Under the pieces are notes generated by a model, which made no database searches, had not been told where the DNA came from, and was given only the letters and a program-made list of their open reading frames with translations. 64,000 nt of DNA from Arthrobacter sp. PGP41 (lineage in GTDB: Bacteria > Actinomycetota > Actinomycetes > Actinomycetales > Micrococcaceae), in NCBI RefSeq assembly GCF_002953935.1, contig NZ_CP026514.1, positions 1,860,001 to 1,924,000 of the forward strand, given 5' to 3'. This document shows positions 16,420 through 25,198 of this stretch, piece by piece; position 1 is the stretch's first letter; every line of letters starts with the position of its first letter. Position numbers and translations under genes: made by a program.

Positions 16420-17871
16420 TTAGTGGCTGGCAACATGGACCTTCGTGGGATCTGTCTCCGTGTCGACTGCATGCAGATCGGTGATGCGCTTCGGTGCCAG
16501 CACCGCCCAGACGATCACGAAGACAGCGATAATCACGGCCGATGCGATGTAGATACCGGCAAAGGTTGCCTCCGGAATGAATCCGTCGGCGCCGGGGACC
16601 AGCACATTCAAGATGATTGCGACGGCGATCATCGCTCCGACGAACTGGATGATGTTTTGCATGCCAACGGTCACTGCCATGTTGTCCTGGCGGCCAGCGG
16701 CTGCAACGAGGGTGTATCCCGTAGTCAGGCAGCTGAGGATCGTGAGCGCGTACAGGAACACCCACAACCAGGACAGCCAGACGTGGCCGTGGGCCAGGGC
16801 GAGTCCGAGGAAGACGAGGACCGCAGCAGATCCGGAAACAACCAGGACGGTCTTCGGTCCCAGGCGCCGAAGGCCCCATCGGGTCCACAGGTATCCCAAT
16901 GCCGCCCCGGGAATCATCGCGAGGAGTACGTATGAGGAGTCCAGGGCAGAGAGGCCATGGCCGTACCCGGACGAAGCCGGGGTCTGCAGCCATGCCGGCA
17001 GCACGATGAAGATGCCCTGGCCAACCAGGCTGATCAGGAGGATTCCGGAGTAGCCAATGAGAGTCTGCCGGATATCCATGTTGCGGAATGACACCAGGGG
17101 TTCCTGGGTGCGTCGCTGCTGAATGATCCAAGCAGCCAGTGTCACGGCACTGACGAGGAATGCTCCGAGCACCAGCGGTGAGGTCCAGCCCTGGCCGGGC
17201 CCTTCAGCAATGCCAACGAGGAGCGCCGTGACCCACACGCCGAGCCCCAGCGCGCCAAACCAGTCCAACTGGACCACAGCACGGGCGGCGGCAGGTGTCT
17301 CAGGTGACTTCAGAGCCAGGATCAGCATCACGCCGTACAAAGCAAAGGTCACCCAGAAGACGGTCTCCCACGGCAAACCCAGTCCAACGATGAGTCCGCC
17401 GGCAATAAGTGCGAGCGGCACAAGGACTGCCATCACTGTCGAGAGCACCAACGAGACCAGCCGGATTTGTCGGGCGGTAGCACGTGGACGCAGAAGTCCC
17501 CAGCTCAGTGGAATCGTGACCGCGAGGCCCATGAGGAACCGGCCCGCGACCAGAGGCCAGAAACCGTCGGCGGTTGCACCGAGGGCGCATCCCACCAGTG
17601 CCAAGACGATCAGTGCGATGAGAACCTTGCGATGCCCGAAAATATCACCCATCCGGGCGGTCAGGCTGACGGAAATCACGCTGCCCATCATCAGCGCGTT
17701 AAGGACCCACCCGATTTCCGAGCCCGTCAGGCCTGATTCAGTCGCGATCACCCCGATGAGCGGGGCGAGGATTCCGTACTGGATGTCAAGCGTTATGCCG
17801 CTCAGCAGGAGTAGGGCAATGATCGGTGTGCTTCGGCCGGTGCGGGGCTCGACCGCTATTGTTTGTGTCAT
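16420..17871 (-). CDS. MFS transporter, DHA2-like
   Basis: This 483-residue membrane protein probably has 14 helices. A short polar N-terminus is followed by PIIALLLLSGITLDIQYG; the loop 2-3 motif is ARMGDIFGHRKVL, and GRFLMGLAVTIPLSWGLLRP resembles motif C of proton antiporters. ATG 17871 has AAAGGTGG upstream and replaces a longer frame without a ribosome site. Its promoter is one of the eight AraC-type elements (18035-18101), so it is likely co-induced with the catabolic operons, either to import the substrate or export toxic intermediates. Confidence 0.88.
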   Translation of the reverse strand: MTQTIAVEPRTGRSTPIIALLLLSGITLDIQYGILAPLIGVIATESGLTGSEIGWVLNALMMGSVISVSLTARMGDIFGHRKVLIALIVLALVGCALGATADGFWPLVAGRFLMGLAVTIPLSWGLLRPRATARQIRLVSLVLSTVMAVLVPLALIAGGLIVGLGLPWETVFWVTFALYGVMLILALKSPETPAAARAVVQLDWFGALGLGVWVTALLVGIAEGPGQGWTSPLVLGAFLVSAVTLAAWIIQQRRTQEPLVSFRNMDIRQTLIGYSGILLISLVGQGIFIVLPAWLQTPASSGYGHGLSALDSSYVLLAMIPGAALGYLWTRWGLRRLGPKTVLVVSGSAAVLVFLGLALAHGHVWLSWLWVFLYALTILSCLTTGYTLVAAAGRQDNMAVTVGMQNIIQFVGAMIAVAIILNVLVPGADGFIPEATFAGIYIASAVIIAVFVIVWAVLAPKRITDLHAVDTETDPTKVHVASH

Positions 17872-18034
17872 CTTTGACCACCTTTTGTTTATATCCAGCA
17901 GCTGCTGGGATCGTTCCTGACGCGAAGAGCAGCGCATATGACTGGATCATTGGTTCGATCTGCCGACGACGTCGACGCCATGCGTTGTGCTCTGCGGAAG
18001 AATCCGGCTTCTTTGCCGGGCCAGTGCAGGCTTC

Positions 18035-18101
18035 AACGTTAAGTTGGAGGGACCCCGGCCCGGCATGGCAATGAACGCCGTCCGCATGGGAAAGTACGCC
18101 A
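18035..18101 (-). promoter_or_regulatory. AraC-type promoter element H (upstream of MFS 16420)
   Basis: Read on the minus strand it begins TGGCGTACTTTCCCAT, then 21 bp later CGGCGTTCATTGCCAT, and the -10-like TAACGT follows at the invariant 40-bp distance. It lies about 165 bp before the MFS start. The two boxes share the pattern NGGCGNNNNTTNCCAT, the best-conserved pair of the eight copies. Confidence 0.8.
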
Positions 18102-18138
18102 AGGTACGTTTGCGTTTATCAGGACAATGCGGGCAGGC

Positions 18139-19185
18139 TTAGGCCCCGGATGTGACGTTGGTTTTGTAGTGGGAAGCTTCCCGGTAGGCCGTGGGCGGCA
18201 TGCCCTTCCACCGTTTAAAGGCGATGGTGAAGCTCGCAGGCTCTGTATAGCCAAGCCTGCGGGATATGCGCGCTACCGAAAGATCCGTATTCGAGAGCAA
18301 ATCGGCGGCAAGGTCGCTCAGGGTCTTGTCCCGGAGCTGGGCGAAGTCGTCCCCGGTGAGTTCAAGCTTGCGCTGCAGGGTGCGAGGAGAAACTCGAAGT
18401 GTTGCGGCCACGTTTGCCAGTTTGCGGTTAAGCTCAGGGGCCGCCTTTATGGTCTTTGCGACAGTGTCGGCCCAGTCTCCGGTCGCCCTGAGAGTGTCGA
18501 CGATCTGGGTATCCGCCTTGATCCACGCCGCGTGCTGAAAGGCGTTACCGAAAGGAAGCTCCTGTGCTGACGTTGCTGGGTCCCACCATAGCCGCAGCGT
18601 TTCGGCGCCACAGTCGATCACGCAGGGAACGTTAGCCGCAAGTTCGGGGGAGGCTTCCGCGAGAGGGAATTCAATCTGGGTGAAAGGGAAAGGGCTGCCA
18701 TAGAGCCAGGTGAAATTCCGGGCAATGAAACAAAGGTCGCGGTAAACGCTGAACGGGATCAGCTCTTCCGGGGCATCGGGGTAGGTGAACTCCATCCCGG
18801 TTACTGCGCCATCCGGTGTCCTCAGTGACGCCAGTTCGAACAGCGCAGGGCCATAGTCAGTGGTACTCGCAACGTCTACCCACGCCTCGATGGTCGGCGC
18901 AGTAGCAAGGGCCAATCCTCTCACCCCGAAGGCGCCCAGTGAGTAAGCGCGCGCTGCGCGCACCCAGAGATCCACACGATCTTCTGTTAGACCAACGAAC
19001 TGAAGCTGGAAGGCCAATTCCTTCCTCGCAGGAATTGTCCCTCCCGGACGGTTCACCGCATCGGGGTCAATTTCCGCATGCGCGAGCGCGCTCTGCCAAT
19101 CCAGGTCCGCATCCTCAAGCAGTCCACGCAGTATGTGCACGCTAAAATTTGGTACCCGAAGGTTCTGGTATGTTCCCCCTTTCAC
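18139..19185 (-). CDS. AraC family regulator with arabinose-binding-like N-domain
   Basis: The 348-residue regulator has a long N-terminal ligand domain (NFSVHILRGLLEDADLDW start) and a C-terminal double helix-turn-helix: VSPRTLQRKLELTGDDF, then SVARISRRLGYTEPASFTIAFKRW and the PPTAYR ending. GTG 19185 is preferred to GTG 19194: AGAAGG then lies 8 bases upstream and MKGGTYQNLRVPNF lines up exactly with the paralog at 22568 (MKLSSYQNLRLPNF), giving equal lengths. It sits beside elements H and A, consistent with it activating those promoters. Confidence 0.9.
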   Translation of the reverse strand: MKGGTYQNLRVPNFSVHILRGLLEDADLDWQSALAHAEIDPDAVNRPGGTIPARKELAFQLQFVGLTEDRVDLWVRAARAYSLGAFGVRGLALATAPTIEAWVDVASTTDYGPALFELASLRTPDGAVTGMEFTYPDAPEELIPFSVYRDLCFIARNFTWLYGSPFPFTQIEFPLAEASPELAANVPCVIDCGAETLRLWWDPATSAQELPFGNAFQHAAWIKADTQIVDTLRATGDWADTVAKTIKAAPELNRKLANVAATLRVSPRTLQRKLELTGDDFAQLRDKTLSDLAADLLSNTDLSVARISRRLGYTEPASFTIAFKRWKGMPPTAYREASHYKTNVTSGA

Positions 19186-19387
19186 CGTCGCCACCTTCTG
19201 CCCCAGGCATACCGGGGCGACTTAGCAAGTCCAGGACGGGATGGGGGAAGCATCTCTCTCCTCTTCTTTGTGGAGGGACGGGCTCCTGCTCGAAAGCGCA
19301 TCGGCAAATCCGAGTATCAGAAGGCTCGTGAAGTCACGTCAGTAGCTTTGCACCTTCGGGGGCTTACAACACGCCAAAGAGCGCGTT

Positions 19388-19454
19388 TGGCGCGGTTTCC
19401 CATCTACTTGGCGTCGCTGGTCCTGCCGGTCCAACGCTGCGGGCTCCTAACGTT
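19388..19454 (+). promoter_or_regulatory. AraC-type promoter element A (upstream of small gene and GH15)
   Basis: In this 319-bp gap the element has box 1 TGGCGCGGTTTCCCAT, box 2 TGGCGTCGCTGGTCCT 21 bp later, and TAACGT at the -10 position (19448-19453). It faces the 49-residue gene at 19514 and GH15 at 19732. No second promoter for the AraC gene transcribed the other way was recognised. Confidence 0.78.
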
Positions 19455-19513
19455 GAAGCTAAGCAAGGCCTCGCAAGGGAGCCGAAACAAAGCAACGAAG
19501 GAGAGGAAACGAG

Positions 19514-19663
19514 ATGACGCGCGAAGAAGCCTTCACACTCTGCCCTTCAGACTCCTATGTGGAGCTCTACGGAAACCAGTGGCTCATCGTTCCGTTTGCA
19601 CCGGTCGCACAGCCTCAGTTCTTTGTCTGTACACCAGGCCAACGCAATGCCCAAGCACGGTAA
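19514..19663 (+). CDS. Small protein, 49 residues, unknown
   Basis: ATG 19514 is preceded by GGAGAGGAAACGAG and lies 60 bases after the -10 of element A, the right distance for a first gene. It encodes 49 residues starting MTREEAFTLCPSDSYVELYG and including NQWLIVPFAPVAQPQFF, ending GQRNAQAR. No family is recognised and no membrane segment is evident. Position (same strand, 68 bp before GH15) suggests a shared transcript. Coding is supported by promoter, ribosome site and codon use only. Confidence 0.5.
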   Translation: MTREEAFTLCPSDSYVELYGNQWLIVPFAPVAQPQFFVCTPGQRNAQAR

Positions 19664-19731
19664 GCAACCCTGCGTTCCTGCCCGGAGCCGCAAGGCCTAT
19701 GGGGATCTTTCATCTTGTGGTTGAGTGAAGC

Positions 19732-21525
19732 ATGGCTGCCCAGATTGAGGATTATGCGCTGCTTTCGGATCTCCACACCGGACCCCTTGTTTCCCGGCAG
19801 GGCAGTGTGGACTGGCTCTGCTTCCCGCGTTTCGACTCGCCCTCTGTCTTTGCCTCCCTGCTCGGGCACGAAGACCATGGCCGGTGGCTGCTAGCCCCGA
19901 GTCCGCCGGAGGCCGCTGTCGTGGACCGTCACTATGTGGACTCGACCTTCGTACTCCAAACAACGTGGCAGACCAATTCCGGAAAGGTCTTGGTGACGGA
20001 CTTCATGCCTGTGGGTGACGCCCAGCCATCACTCGTCCGGCGGGTAACCGGACTCAGCGGGACAGTTCAAATGCGTCAAGAGATAAGGATTCGGCCCCAG
20101 TACGCCACCGTACTGCCTTGGGTGAGCAGGATCCGCGACAGCGCGGCCCCCGGCGCCGAAATACTTCTCGCCATGTCCGGTCCGGACGCTCTGTCTTTGC
20201 GGGGCACCCCCCTTCCGCAAGCAGAAGACCACCGGCATGCGGGGGAGTTCACGGTCCAGCAGGGACTGAACGTGGACTTCCACCTAACATGGTTCCCTTC
20301 CTACCGCGACGTGCCGCCGGCCATCAATATTGACGCAGCCCTGGACGACGCCATCCACTACTGGACCACGTGGGCGGGCAATTGCCGCTACGACGGGCCC
20401 TATCAGAGTGTGGTCAAGCGTTCACTTCTGGTTTTACGGGCTCTAACCCACTACGAGACGGGCGGCATTGTCGCCGCTCCTACCACTTCCTTGCCTGAGG
20501 AGTTTGGCGGACCACGCAACTGGGACTATCGCTACTGTTGGCTGCGCGATGCATCCTTGACGCTCGAAGCCATGTTAACGCACGGCTACGAATCCGAAGC
20601 CCTGAAGTGGCGCAACTGGCTCCTGCGGGCGCTCGCGGGCGATCCAGAGGAACTGCAAATAATGTACGGCGTAGGGGGCGAACGCGACCTGACGGAAAAG
20701 GAACTCCCCCACCTGCCTGGCTATCAGGACGCCAGACCCGTTCGAATCGGCAACGCAGCCGTCTTCCAGCATCAGGCCGATGTTGTGGGGGAGGTGATGG
20801 TGGTACTGGAGAGGCTTCGCCTTGCCGGAGGTAAGGAGGACCATTTCTCCTGGGCCCTGCAGCGCGCCCTCCTTGGATCAGTGGACAAACACTTCGAAGA
20901 CAAAGACCTGGGGCTGTGGGAAATGCGGGGCGCTCCGCAGTACTTCACGCACTCCCGCGTCATGATGTGGGCAGCCTATGACAGCGGAGTACGGGCTGTC
21001 CGGGACCATGGACTGCCTGGACCGCTGGGGCACTGGGAGCGGCATCGGGATCGACTGGCGGCAGAAATAGCGGACCTCGGATTCAACCGCAACCTTAATT
21101 CCTTTACCCAGACATACGGGGGCGAGGAGACGGACGCGGCCCTGCTGGTCTTGCCGCAGGTCGGATTCCTCGGCTACGACGATGAGCGGATGCTGGGAAC
21201 AGTCGCCCAGTTGGAGAAGGACCTACTTACCGCAGGGGGCCTGATGATGCGCTACCGCACCGAGACCGGCGTCGACGGATTGGCGCCGGGGGAACATCCA
21301 TTCCTTGCCTGCTCCTTCTGGCTGGTGGAACAGTACGCACGCTCGGGCCGACTGGCAGACGCCAAGCACCTGATGGGCGACCTGGTGGGACTTTCCAATG
21401 ACCTCGGCCTGCTCAGCGAAGAATACGCCATGAACGAAAAACGGATGGCGGGAAACTTTCCACAAGCCTTCTCCCACCTAGCCCTGATACGGGCCGCAGA
21501 CGCCATGCGCAGCGCGGGCGTCTAA
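19732..21525 (+). CDS. Glycoside hydrolase family 15 protein (trehalase/glucoamylase-like)
   Basis: The 597-residue protein opens IEDYALLSDLHTGPLVSRQGSVDWLC, the actinobacterial GH15 trehalase-like N-terminus (super-sandwich domain). The (alpha/alpha)6 barrel carries GGPRNWDYRYCWLRDASL and GVGGERDLTEKELPHLPGY, where a catalytic Glu is expected, and a C-terminal ACSFWLVEQYARSGR segment. The family hydrolyses alpha-glucosidic bonds by inversion; trehalose or an alpha-glucoside is likely. No signal peptide is seen. It lies under AraC-type element A, so it may release the aglycone of a glucoside. It overlaps the end of the convergent AraC gene by 4 bases. Confidence 0.92.
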   Translation: MAAQIEDYALLSDLHTGPLVSRQGSVDWLCFPRFDSPSVFASLLGHEDHGRWLLAPSPPEAAVVDRHYVDSTFVLQTTWQTNSGKVLVTDFMPVGDAQPSLVRRVTGLSGTVQMRQEIRIRPQYATVLPWVSRIRDSAAPGAEILLAMSGPDALSLRGTPLPQAEDHRHAGEFTVQQGLNVDFHLTWFPSYRDVPPAINIDAALDDAIHYWTTWAGNCRYDGPYQSVVKRSLLVLRALTHYETGGIVAAPTTSLPEEFGGPRNWDYRYCWLRDASLTLEAMLTHGYESEALKWRNWLLRALAGDPEELQIMYGVGGERDLTEKELPHLPGYQDARPVRIGNAAVFQHQADVVGEVMVVLERLRLAGGKEDHFSWALQRALLGSVDKHFEDKDLGLWEMRGAPQYFTHSRVMMWAAYDSGVRAVRDHGLPGPLGHWERHRDRLAAEIADLGFNRNLNSFTQTYGGEETDAALLVLPQVGFLGYDDERMLGTVAQLEKDLLTAGGLMMRYRTETGVDGLAPGEHPFLACSFWLVEQYARSGRLADAKHLMGDLVGLSNDLGLLSEEYAMNEKRMAGNFPQAFSHLALIRAADAMRSAGV

Positions 21526-22568
21526 GCCTTGGACCTTCCGCTGTTCTTGTATCGGGACGCTTCCCTGTAGGCCGTCGGCGGCATCCCATTCCACCGTTTG
21601 AAGGCGATGGTGAAGCTCGTTGGGTCCGTGTAACCCAGAGTGCGTGATATCCGTGCGACAGAGTGATCCGTTTTCGAGAGCAGATCGCCGGCCAGGTCAC
21701 GCAGGGCTTTGTCCCGGAGCTGGGCGAAGTCGTCTCCGGTGAGTTCGAGCTTGCGCTGCAGGGTACGGGGCGAGACCCGCAGTGTTGCGGCCACATTTGC
21801 TAGTTTGCGGTTGAGCTCTGGCGCGGCTTTTATGGTCTTCATGACAGTGTCGGGCCAGTCGCCGGTTGCCCTTAGATTGTCAAGAATCTGGTGATCCGCT
21901 TTGAGCCATGCTTCGTGTTGAAAGGCGTTACCGAAGGGGAGCTCCTGTACCGATGTTTCCGGAGCCCACCAGAGCCGCAGTGCATCCGATCCGCAGTCGA
22001 TGACGCACGGGACGAAGGGAAAAATCTCAGGGGAGGCTTCTGCCAGAGGGAAATCGATCCGGGTGAAGGGGAAAGGGCCGCCGTACATCCATGTGAAAGT
22101 TCGGGCAATAACGCAGAAATCGCGGTAGACGCTGAACGGGATGAGCTCTGCAGGGGTATCGGGGTAGGTGTACTCCATACCGGTCACAGTGCCATCCAAC
22201 GTCCGGAGAGGCGTAATTTCCATCAGGCCGGGGGCATAGTCTGTTGAGCTGCCGGCTTCTACCCAGGCCCCAATGGTCGGCGCGGTAGCGAGGGCCAATC
22301 CGCGTATGCCGAAGGATCCTAGTGTGTAAGCCTGTGCGGCCTTCACCCAGAGGTCGACACGATCTTTTGTGAGAGCCACGAACTGCAGTTGGAACGCCAA
22401 CTCCTTCTTCGCAGGAATAGTGCCTCCCGGGCGGTCGATCGCGTCGGGGTCGATTTCCGCGTTTGTGAGCGCAGTTTGCCAATCAAGGTCCGCGTCCTTC
22501 AACACCGCGCATAGTCCGTGAACGCTGAAGTTGGGTAGTCGCAGATTCTGATAAGAGCTTAGTTTCAC
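21522..22568 (-). CDS. AraC family regulator, paralog of 18139-19185
   Basis: This 348-residue protein is the same length as its paralog and highly similar along the whole chain. The helix-turn-helix part is VSPRTLQRKLELTGDDF and SVARISRTLGYTDPTSFTIAFKRW. GTG 22568 has AAAGGAGG upstream. It is divergent from the flavin-reductase operon with element B between them. Recognition helices of the two paralogs are almost the same, so both may bind the same boxes; differences lie in the ligand domain, suggesting two inducers for one regulon. Confidence 0.9.
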   Translation of the reverse strand: MKLSSYQNLRLPNFSVHGLCAVLKDADLDWQTALTNAEIDPDAIDRPGGTIPAKKELAFQLQFVALTKDRVDLWVKAAQAYTLGSFGIRGLALATAPTIGAWVEAGSSTDYAPGLMEITPLRTLDGTVTGMEYTYPDTPAELIPFSVYRDFCVIARTFTWMYGGPFPFTRIDFPLAEASPEIFPFVPCVIDCGSDALRLWWAPETSVQELPFGNAFQHEAWLKADHQILDNLRATGDWPDTVMKTIKAAPELNRKLANVAATLRVSPRTLQRKLELTGDDFAQLRDKALRDLAGDLLSKTDHSVARISRTLGYTDPTSFTIAFKRWNGMPPTAYREASRYKNSGRSKA

Positions 22569-22705
22569 TGCTGCCTCCTTTCACCGTTGAGGAAGAGGCG
22601 CTCCAGCAATTCAGGGCCTCAGTGCGACGAGTATCAGCGGCCCAGCATGTGAAGCACGTCACCAGCTTTGCATCCCACGCCATGTATTCACAAGTTGCCC
22701 GAGCA

Positions 22706-22772
22706 TGACGCAGTTTCCCATCTGTTTGGCATGTCTTGCCATGCCGCTTACCTCACCTGCGCACCTAACGTT
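22706..22772 (+). promoter_or_regulatory. AraC-type promoter element B (upstream of monooxygenase operon)
   Basis: Box 1 is TGACGCAGTTTCCCAT (22706), box 2 is TGGCATGTCTTGCCAT (22727) and TAACGT starts at 22766. It is followed by the leader with AAAGGAGATCCGGTG (22808-22837) that recurs at 44209 and 46264. Confidence 0.8.
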
Positions 22773-22829
22773 GAAGCCCTGAGCAAGGGCCGGCAGTGAA
22801 GCCGGCGCACTGATATCAAAGGAGATCCG

Positions 22830-23366
22830 GTGAGCTTATCCATCACCCAAAGCCTTGAACCGGCAATAACTGCCGACGAATTCAAGGCGGCATTCCGCAA
22901 CCATCCCGGCGGTGTCGCTGTTATCACGGCTGATGCGGGGAACGGGCCGGTCGGCCTGACTGCAACGTCTGTCATTTCGGCCAGTGCCGAACCTGCGATT
23001 CTCGCATTCTCAGTGTCGGAATTTTCGTCCAGCACTCCGACTATCCTCGGCGCAGACACCGTCATCGTCCATTTACTGGGCGCTGACCAAGTGGACATCG
23101 CCAAACTCTGCGCCACCAGCGGAATTGACCGCTTTGCTGACACCTCTCTCTGGTCGCGACTGGAGACCGGCGAGCCCTACTTTGTGGGGGCCCAGGCTTG
23201 GATCCGGGGCAGGATCATCAACTCGATGGCCGCCGGTGGGTCGTCCATCGTGGCCGTCGAGGCGCTCCAGGCGTCACCGGCGCTGTCAGCAGACACGGCG
23301 CCTGCAGACCCGCTGGTCTACCACAACCGGCGCTGGCACGCCCTTGGGGATGCATCCCAGATCTGA
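22830..23366 (+). CDS. Flavin reductase (FMN-binding split barrel)
   Basis: The protein has 178 residues with the flavin-reductase-like fold: FRNHPGGVAVITADAGNGPVG, LTATSVISASAEPAILAFSVS, and a C-terminal PLVYHNRRWHAL. Such proteins supply reduced FMN to two-component monooxygenases. GTG 22830 has an ideal AAAGGAGAT. The luciferase-like monooxygenase that would use the FMNH2 starts 75 bp downstream, so the two form a two-component system at the head of a long operon (22.8-33.1 kb). Confidence 0.9.
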   Translation: MSLSITQSLEPAITADEFKAAFRNHPGGVAVITADAGNGPVGLTATSVISASAEPAILAFSVSEFSSSTPTILGADTVIVHLLGADQVDIAKLCATSGIDRFADTSLWSRLETGEPYFVGAQAWIRGRIINSMAAGGSSIVAVEALQASPALSADTAPADPLVYHNRRWHALGDASQI

Positions 23367-23440
23367 ACCGTGACCCCGCCGGTCATAACAAATCCAACCT
23401 GTTCCACATCCAATTTCATCTTCCCGAAAGGACGGCGATT

Positions 23441-24643
23441 ATGAGCATCGCATCCAACGAAACTTCCACCGGCCCTTCCGTTGATCGCGACTTCGTTGCG
23501 GACTATACAGTCGAGCGTGATAACGGCCCAATGGTCGGAGGCGACAACGCTTTCAAGGTGGCGATCTTCGGCGCGAACGTGTCCACGGGGCAGGGCGGCC
23601 TGAACTTCGCCGACAACAGCATCAAGCTTGGCAACTGGGGCGAAGTGCAGCATCTCGCGCAGAAAGCGGACCGGTACGGCGTGGACGGGTTCATCCCCAT
23701 CGCGCGCTGGCAGGGGCTCGCCGGTCCCGACCGGCCTTGGGGCCGTCAGTTCGAGACGTTCACCTGGGCCGCGGGACTGGCCGCGGTGACCCAGAACATC
23801 CAGATCATCGCCACCTGCAACGTGCAGTTCATCAACCCCGTGATGGGCGCGAAAATGGTGACCACCATTGACCACATCAGCGGCGGCCGCATGGGGCTCA
23901 ACGTCACAGCGGGCTACTTCAAGCCTGAATACGATATCTTCGGCGTGGAGCTCCCCGAGCACGACGTTCGTTACGAACTCGCCGACGAGTGGATTGAGAT
24001 CGCCGAGCGTCTGTGGGCCAATGAGGAGCAGGAGTTCGACTTCGACGGCAAGTTCTTTAACCTGAAGGGCGCGCAGGCGCACCCGAAGCCCGTGCAGTCC
24101 CCCCGCCCGATGGTGATGAGCGCCGGTTCGAGCCCCGCAGGTCAGGAGTTCGCGTTCAAGCACGCAAACGTCTTGTTCGCATCGGTGGCAAGCGTCGAGC
24201 ACAGCGGCGAGCTCACGCCGAAAATCCGGCAGAAAGCCGACGCGGCCGGTCGCGAGGACCTCGGCCTGTGGGCGGGCGCGCACATCATCGTCAAGGACAC
24301 CGAGAAGGAAGCACGCGCCTACGCCGACTACGTGACAGAGAGCACCGACTGGGAGAGCGCGCTTCGCTACCGCGAAATCATCCGCAGCGGCACCCAGAGC
24401 TTCAACTGGGATGAGTACAAGCAGTCCGAGGACTACAAGCGTGACGAGTCCGTGAGGGCCTTTGGCCGCGCGGCGCTCATGCCGATCACGGGCACCCCCG
24501 AGATGGTGGTCGAGGAGCTGCAGAAGTTGCAGGCCTCGGGCATCACCGGCATCTGCACCGGCCTCGTCGACTATGACGAGGGCCTCGACCGGCTGAACGA
24601 GCAGGTCTTCCCGCTGATGCGCGAGGCGGGCCTGCGCGCCTGA
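23441..24643 (+). CDS. LLM-class flavin-dependent monooxygenase
   Basis: The 400-residue protein has the bacterial-luciferase-like barrel: LAQKADRYGVDGFIPIARW, FTWAAGLAAVTQNIQIIATCNV, DHISGGRMGLNVTAGY, and HANVLFASV. The pattern is closest to the RutA/SsuD/NtaA branch, which uses FMNH2 and O2 to cleave C-N, C-S or C-C bonds or to insert oxygen. ATG 23441 follows an AAAGGA site; the open frame extending further upstream overlaps the reductase and is not used. Substrate is unknown. In cyclic-ketone pathways, members of this superfamily act as type II Baeyer-Villiger enzymes, one candidate role here. Confidence 0.9.
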   Translation: MSIASNETSTGPSVDRDFVADYTVERDNGPMVGGDNAFKVAIFGANVSTGQGGLNFADNSIKLGNWGEVQHLAQKADRYGVDGFIPIARWQGLAGPDRPWGRQFETFTWAAGLAAVTQNIQIIATCNVQFINPVMGAKMVTTIDHISGGRMGLNVTAGYFKPEYDIFGVELPEHDVRYELADEWIEIAERLWANEEQEFDFDGKFFNLKGAQAHPKPVQSPRPMVMSAGSSPAGQEFAFKHANVLFASVASVEHSGELTPKIRQKADAAGREDLGLWAGAHIIVKDTEKEARAYADYVTESTDWESALRYREIIRSGTQSFNWDEYKQSEDYKRDESVRAFGRAALMPITGTPEMVVEELQKLQASGITGICTGLVDYDEGLDRLNEQVFPLMREAGLRA

Positions 24644-24679
24644 CGACCAAAGCGTCCATCCAGAAAGGAGTGAACACAG

Positions 24680-25198
24680 ATGACTTTTCCTGATCCCAAG
24701 AAATTCCAACTCGTCGTCGCGGGACCGAACGAATCCGGCGAAGCAGACTTCCTCGAAGTTGGCCCGGCCGCCGAATTCGACTTCCCCGGCGTGGCAGCGG
24801 GCGCTTTCTACTGGGCCGTGGACGGAGGCCACAGCAAAACGAACTTCGGTGCCCCGCCAAGCAAGGTCGCCCTAGCGGGACGCAATGGATCCACCTTCGG
24901 TATCAGCAGCTTCCCCGCGCACTCGTCAGGCGAAGTGGACGCGGCGACGCTCGACGAAAGCATGAGCGCCACCGACGACGGCGACGCCGGAATGCACGCG
25001 AGCGACACCATCGATTACGAGGTGGTTATCTCAGGCAAGGTGGACCTTGTACTCCCCGGCGGTAAGAAGCGCACGCTCGTTCCGGGAGACCTGCTCGTCA
25101 TGGCCGGCGTACCCCATGCTTGGAAGAACCCCTACGACGAGGACTGCGTCTACGTCGTGGTCACGGTCGGTTTCAACACCCCTGAGGCCGCATCATGA
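24680..25198 (+). CDS. Cupin domain protein
   Basis: The protein has 172 residues. The cupin core is in the C-terminal half: SDTIDYEVVISGKVDLVL, PGGKKRTLVPGDLLVMAGVPHAWKNP, with the motif 2 PxxxxHxW His and an earlier Asp/Glu pair. The first half reads as a beta-rich extension. AAAGGAG precedes ATG 24680. Its stop overlaps the next start by 4 bases. Cupins of this sort are small isomerases, dioxygenases or ligand sensors; its placement after the monooxygenase suggests it acts on that product. Confidence 0.85.
   Translation: MTFPDPKKFQLVVAGPNESGEADFLEVGPAAEFDFPGVAAGAFYWAVDGGHSKTNFGAPPSKVALAGRNGSTFGISSFPAHSSGEVDAATLDESMSATDDGDAGMHASDTIDYEVVISGKVDLVLPGGKKRTLVPGDLLVMAGVPHAWKNPYDEDCVYVVVTVGFNTPEAAS

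Noticed and set aside
22706..22772. The TGGC...TTGC-like sequences in the repeated promoter element resemble sigma-54 -24/-12 promoters.
   Set aside because: GG-to-GC spacing is 8 instead of 10, the spacing pattern repeats as 21-bp direct repeats, and actinobacteria generally lack sigma-54.
23318..24832. A 504-codon open frame antisense to the LLM monooxygenase.
   Set aside because: It is the complement of a gene with complete family motifs, has no motif itself and follows from high GC at third positions.
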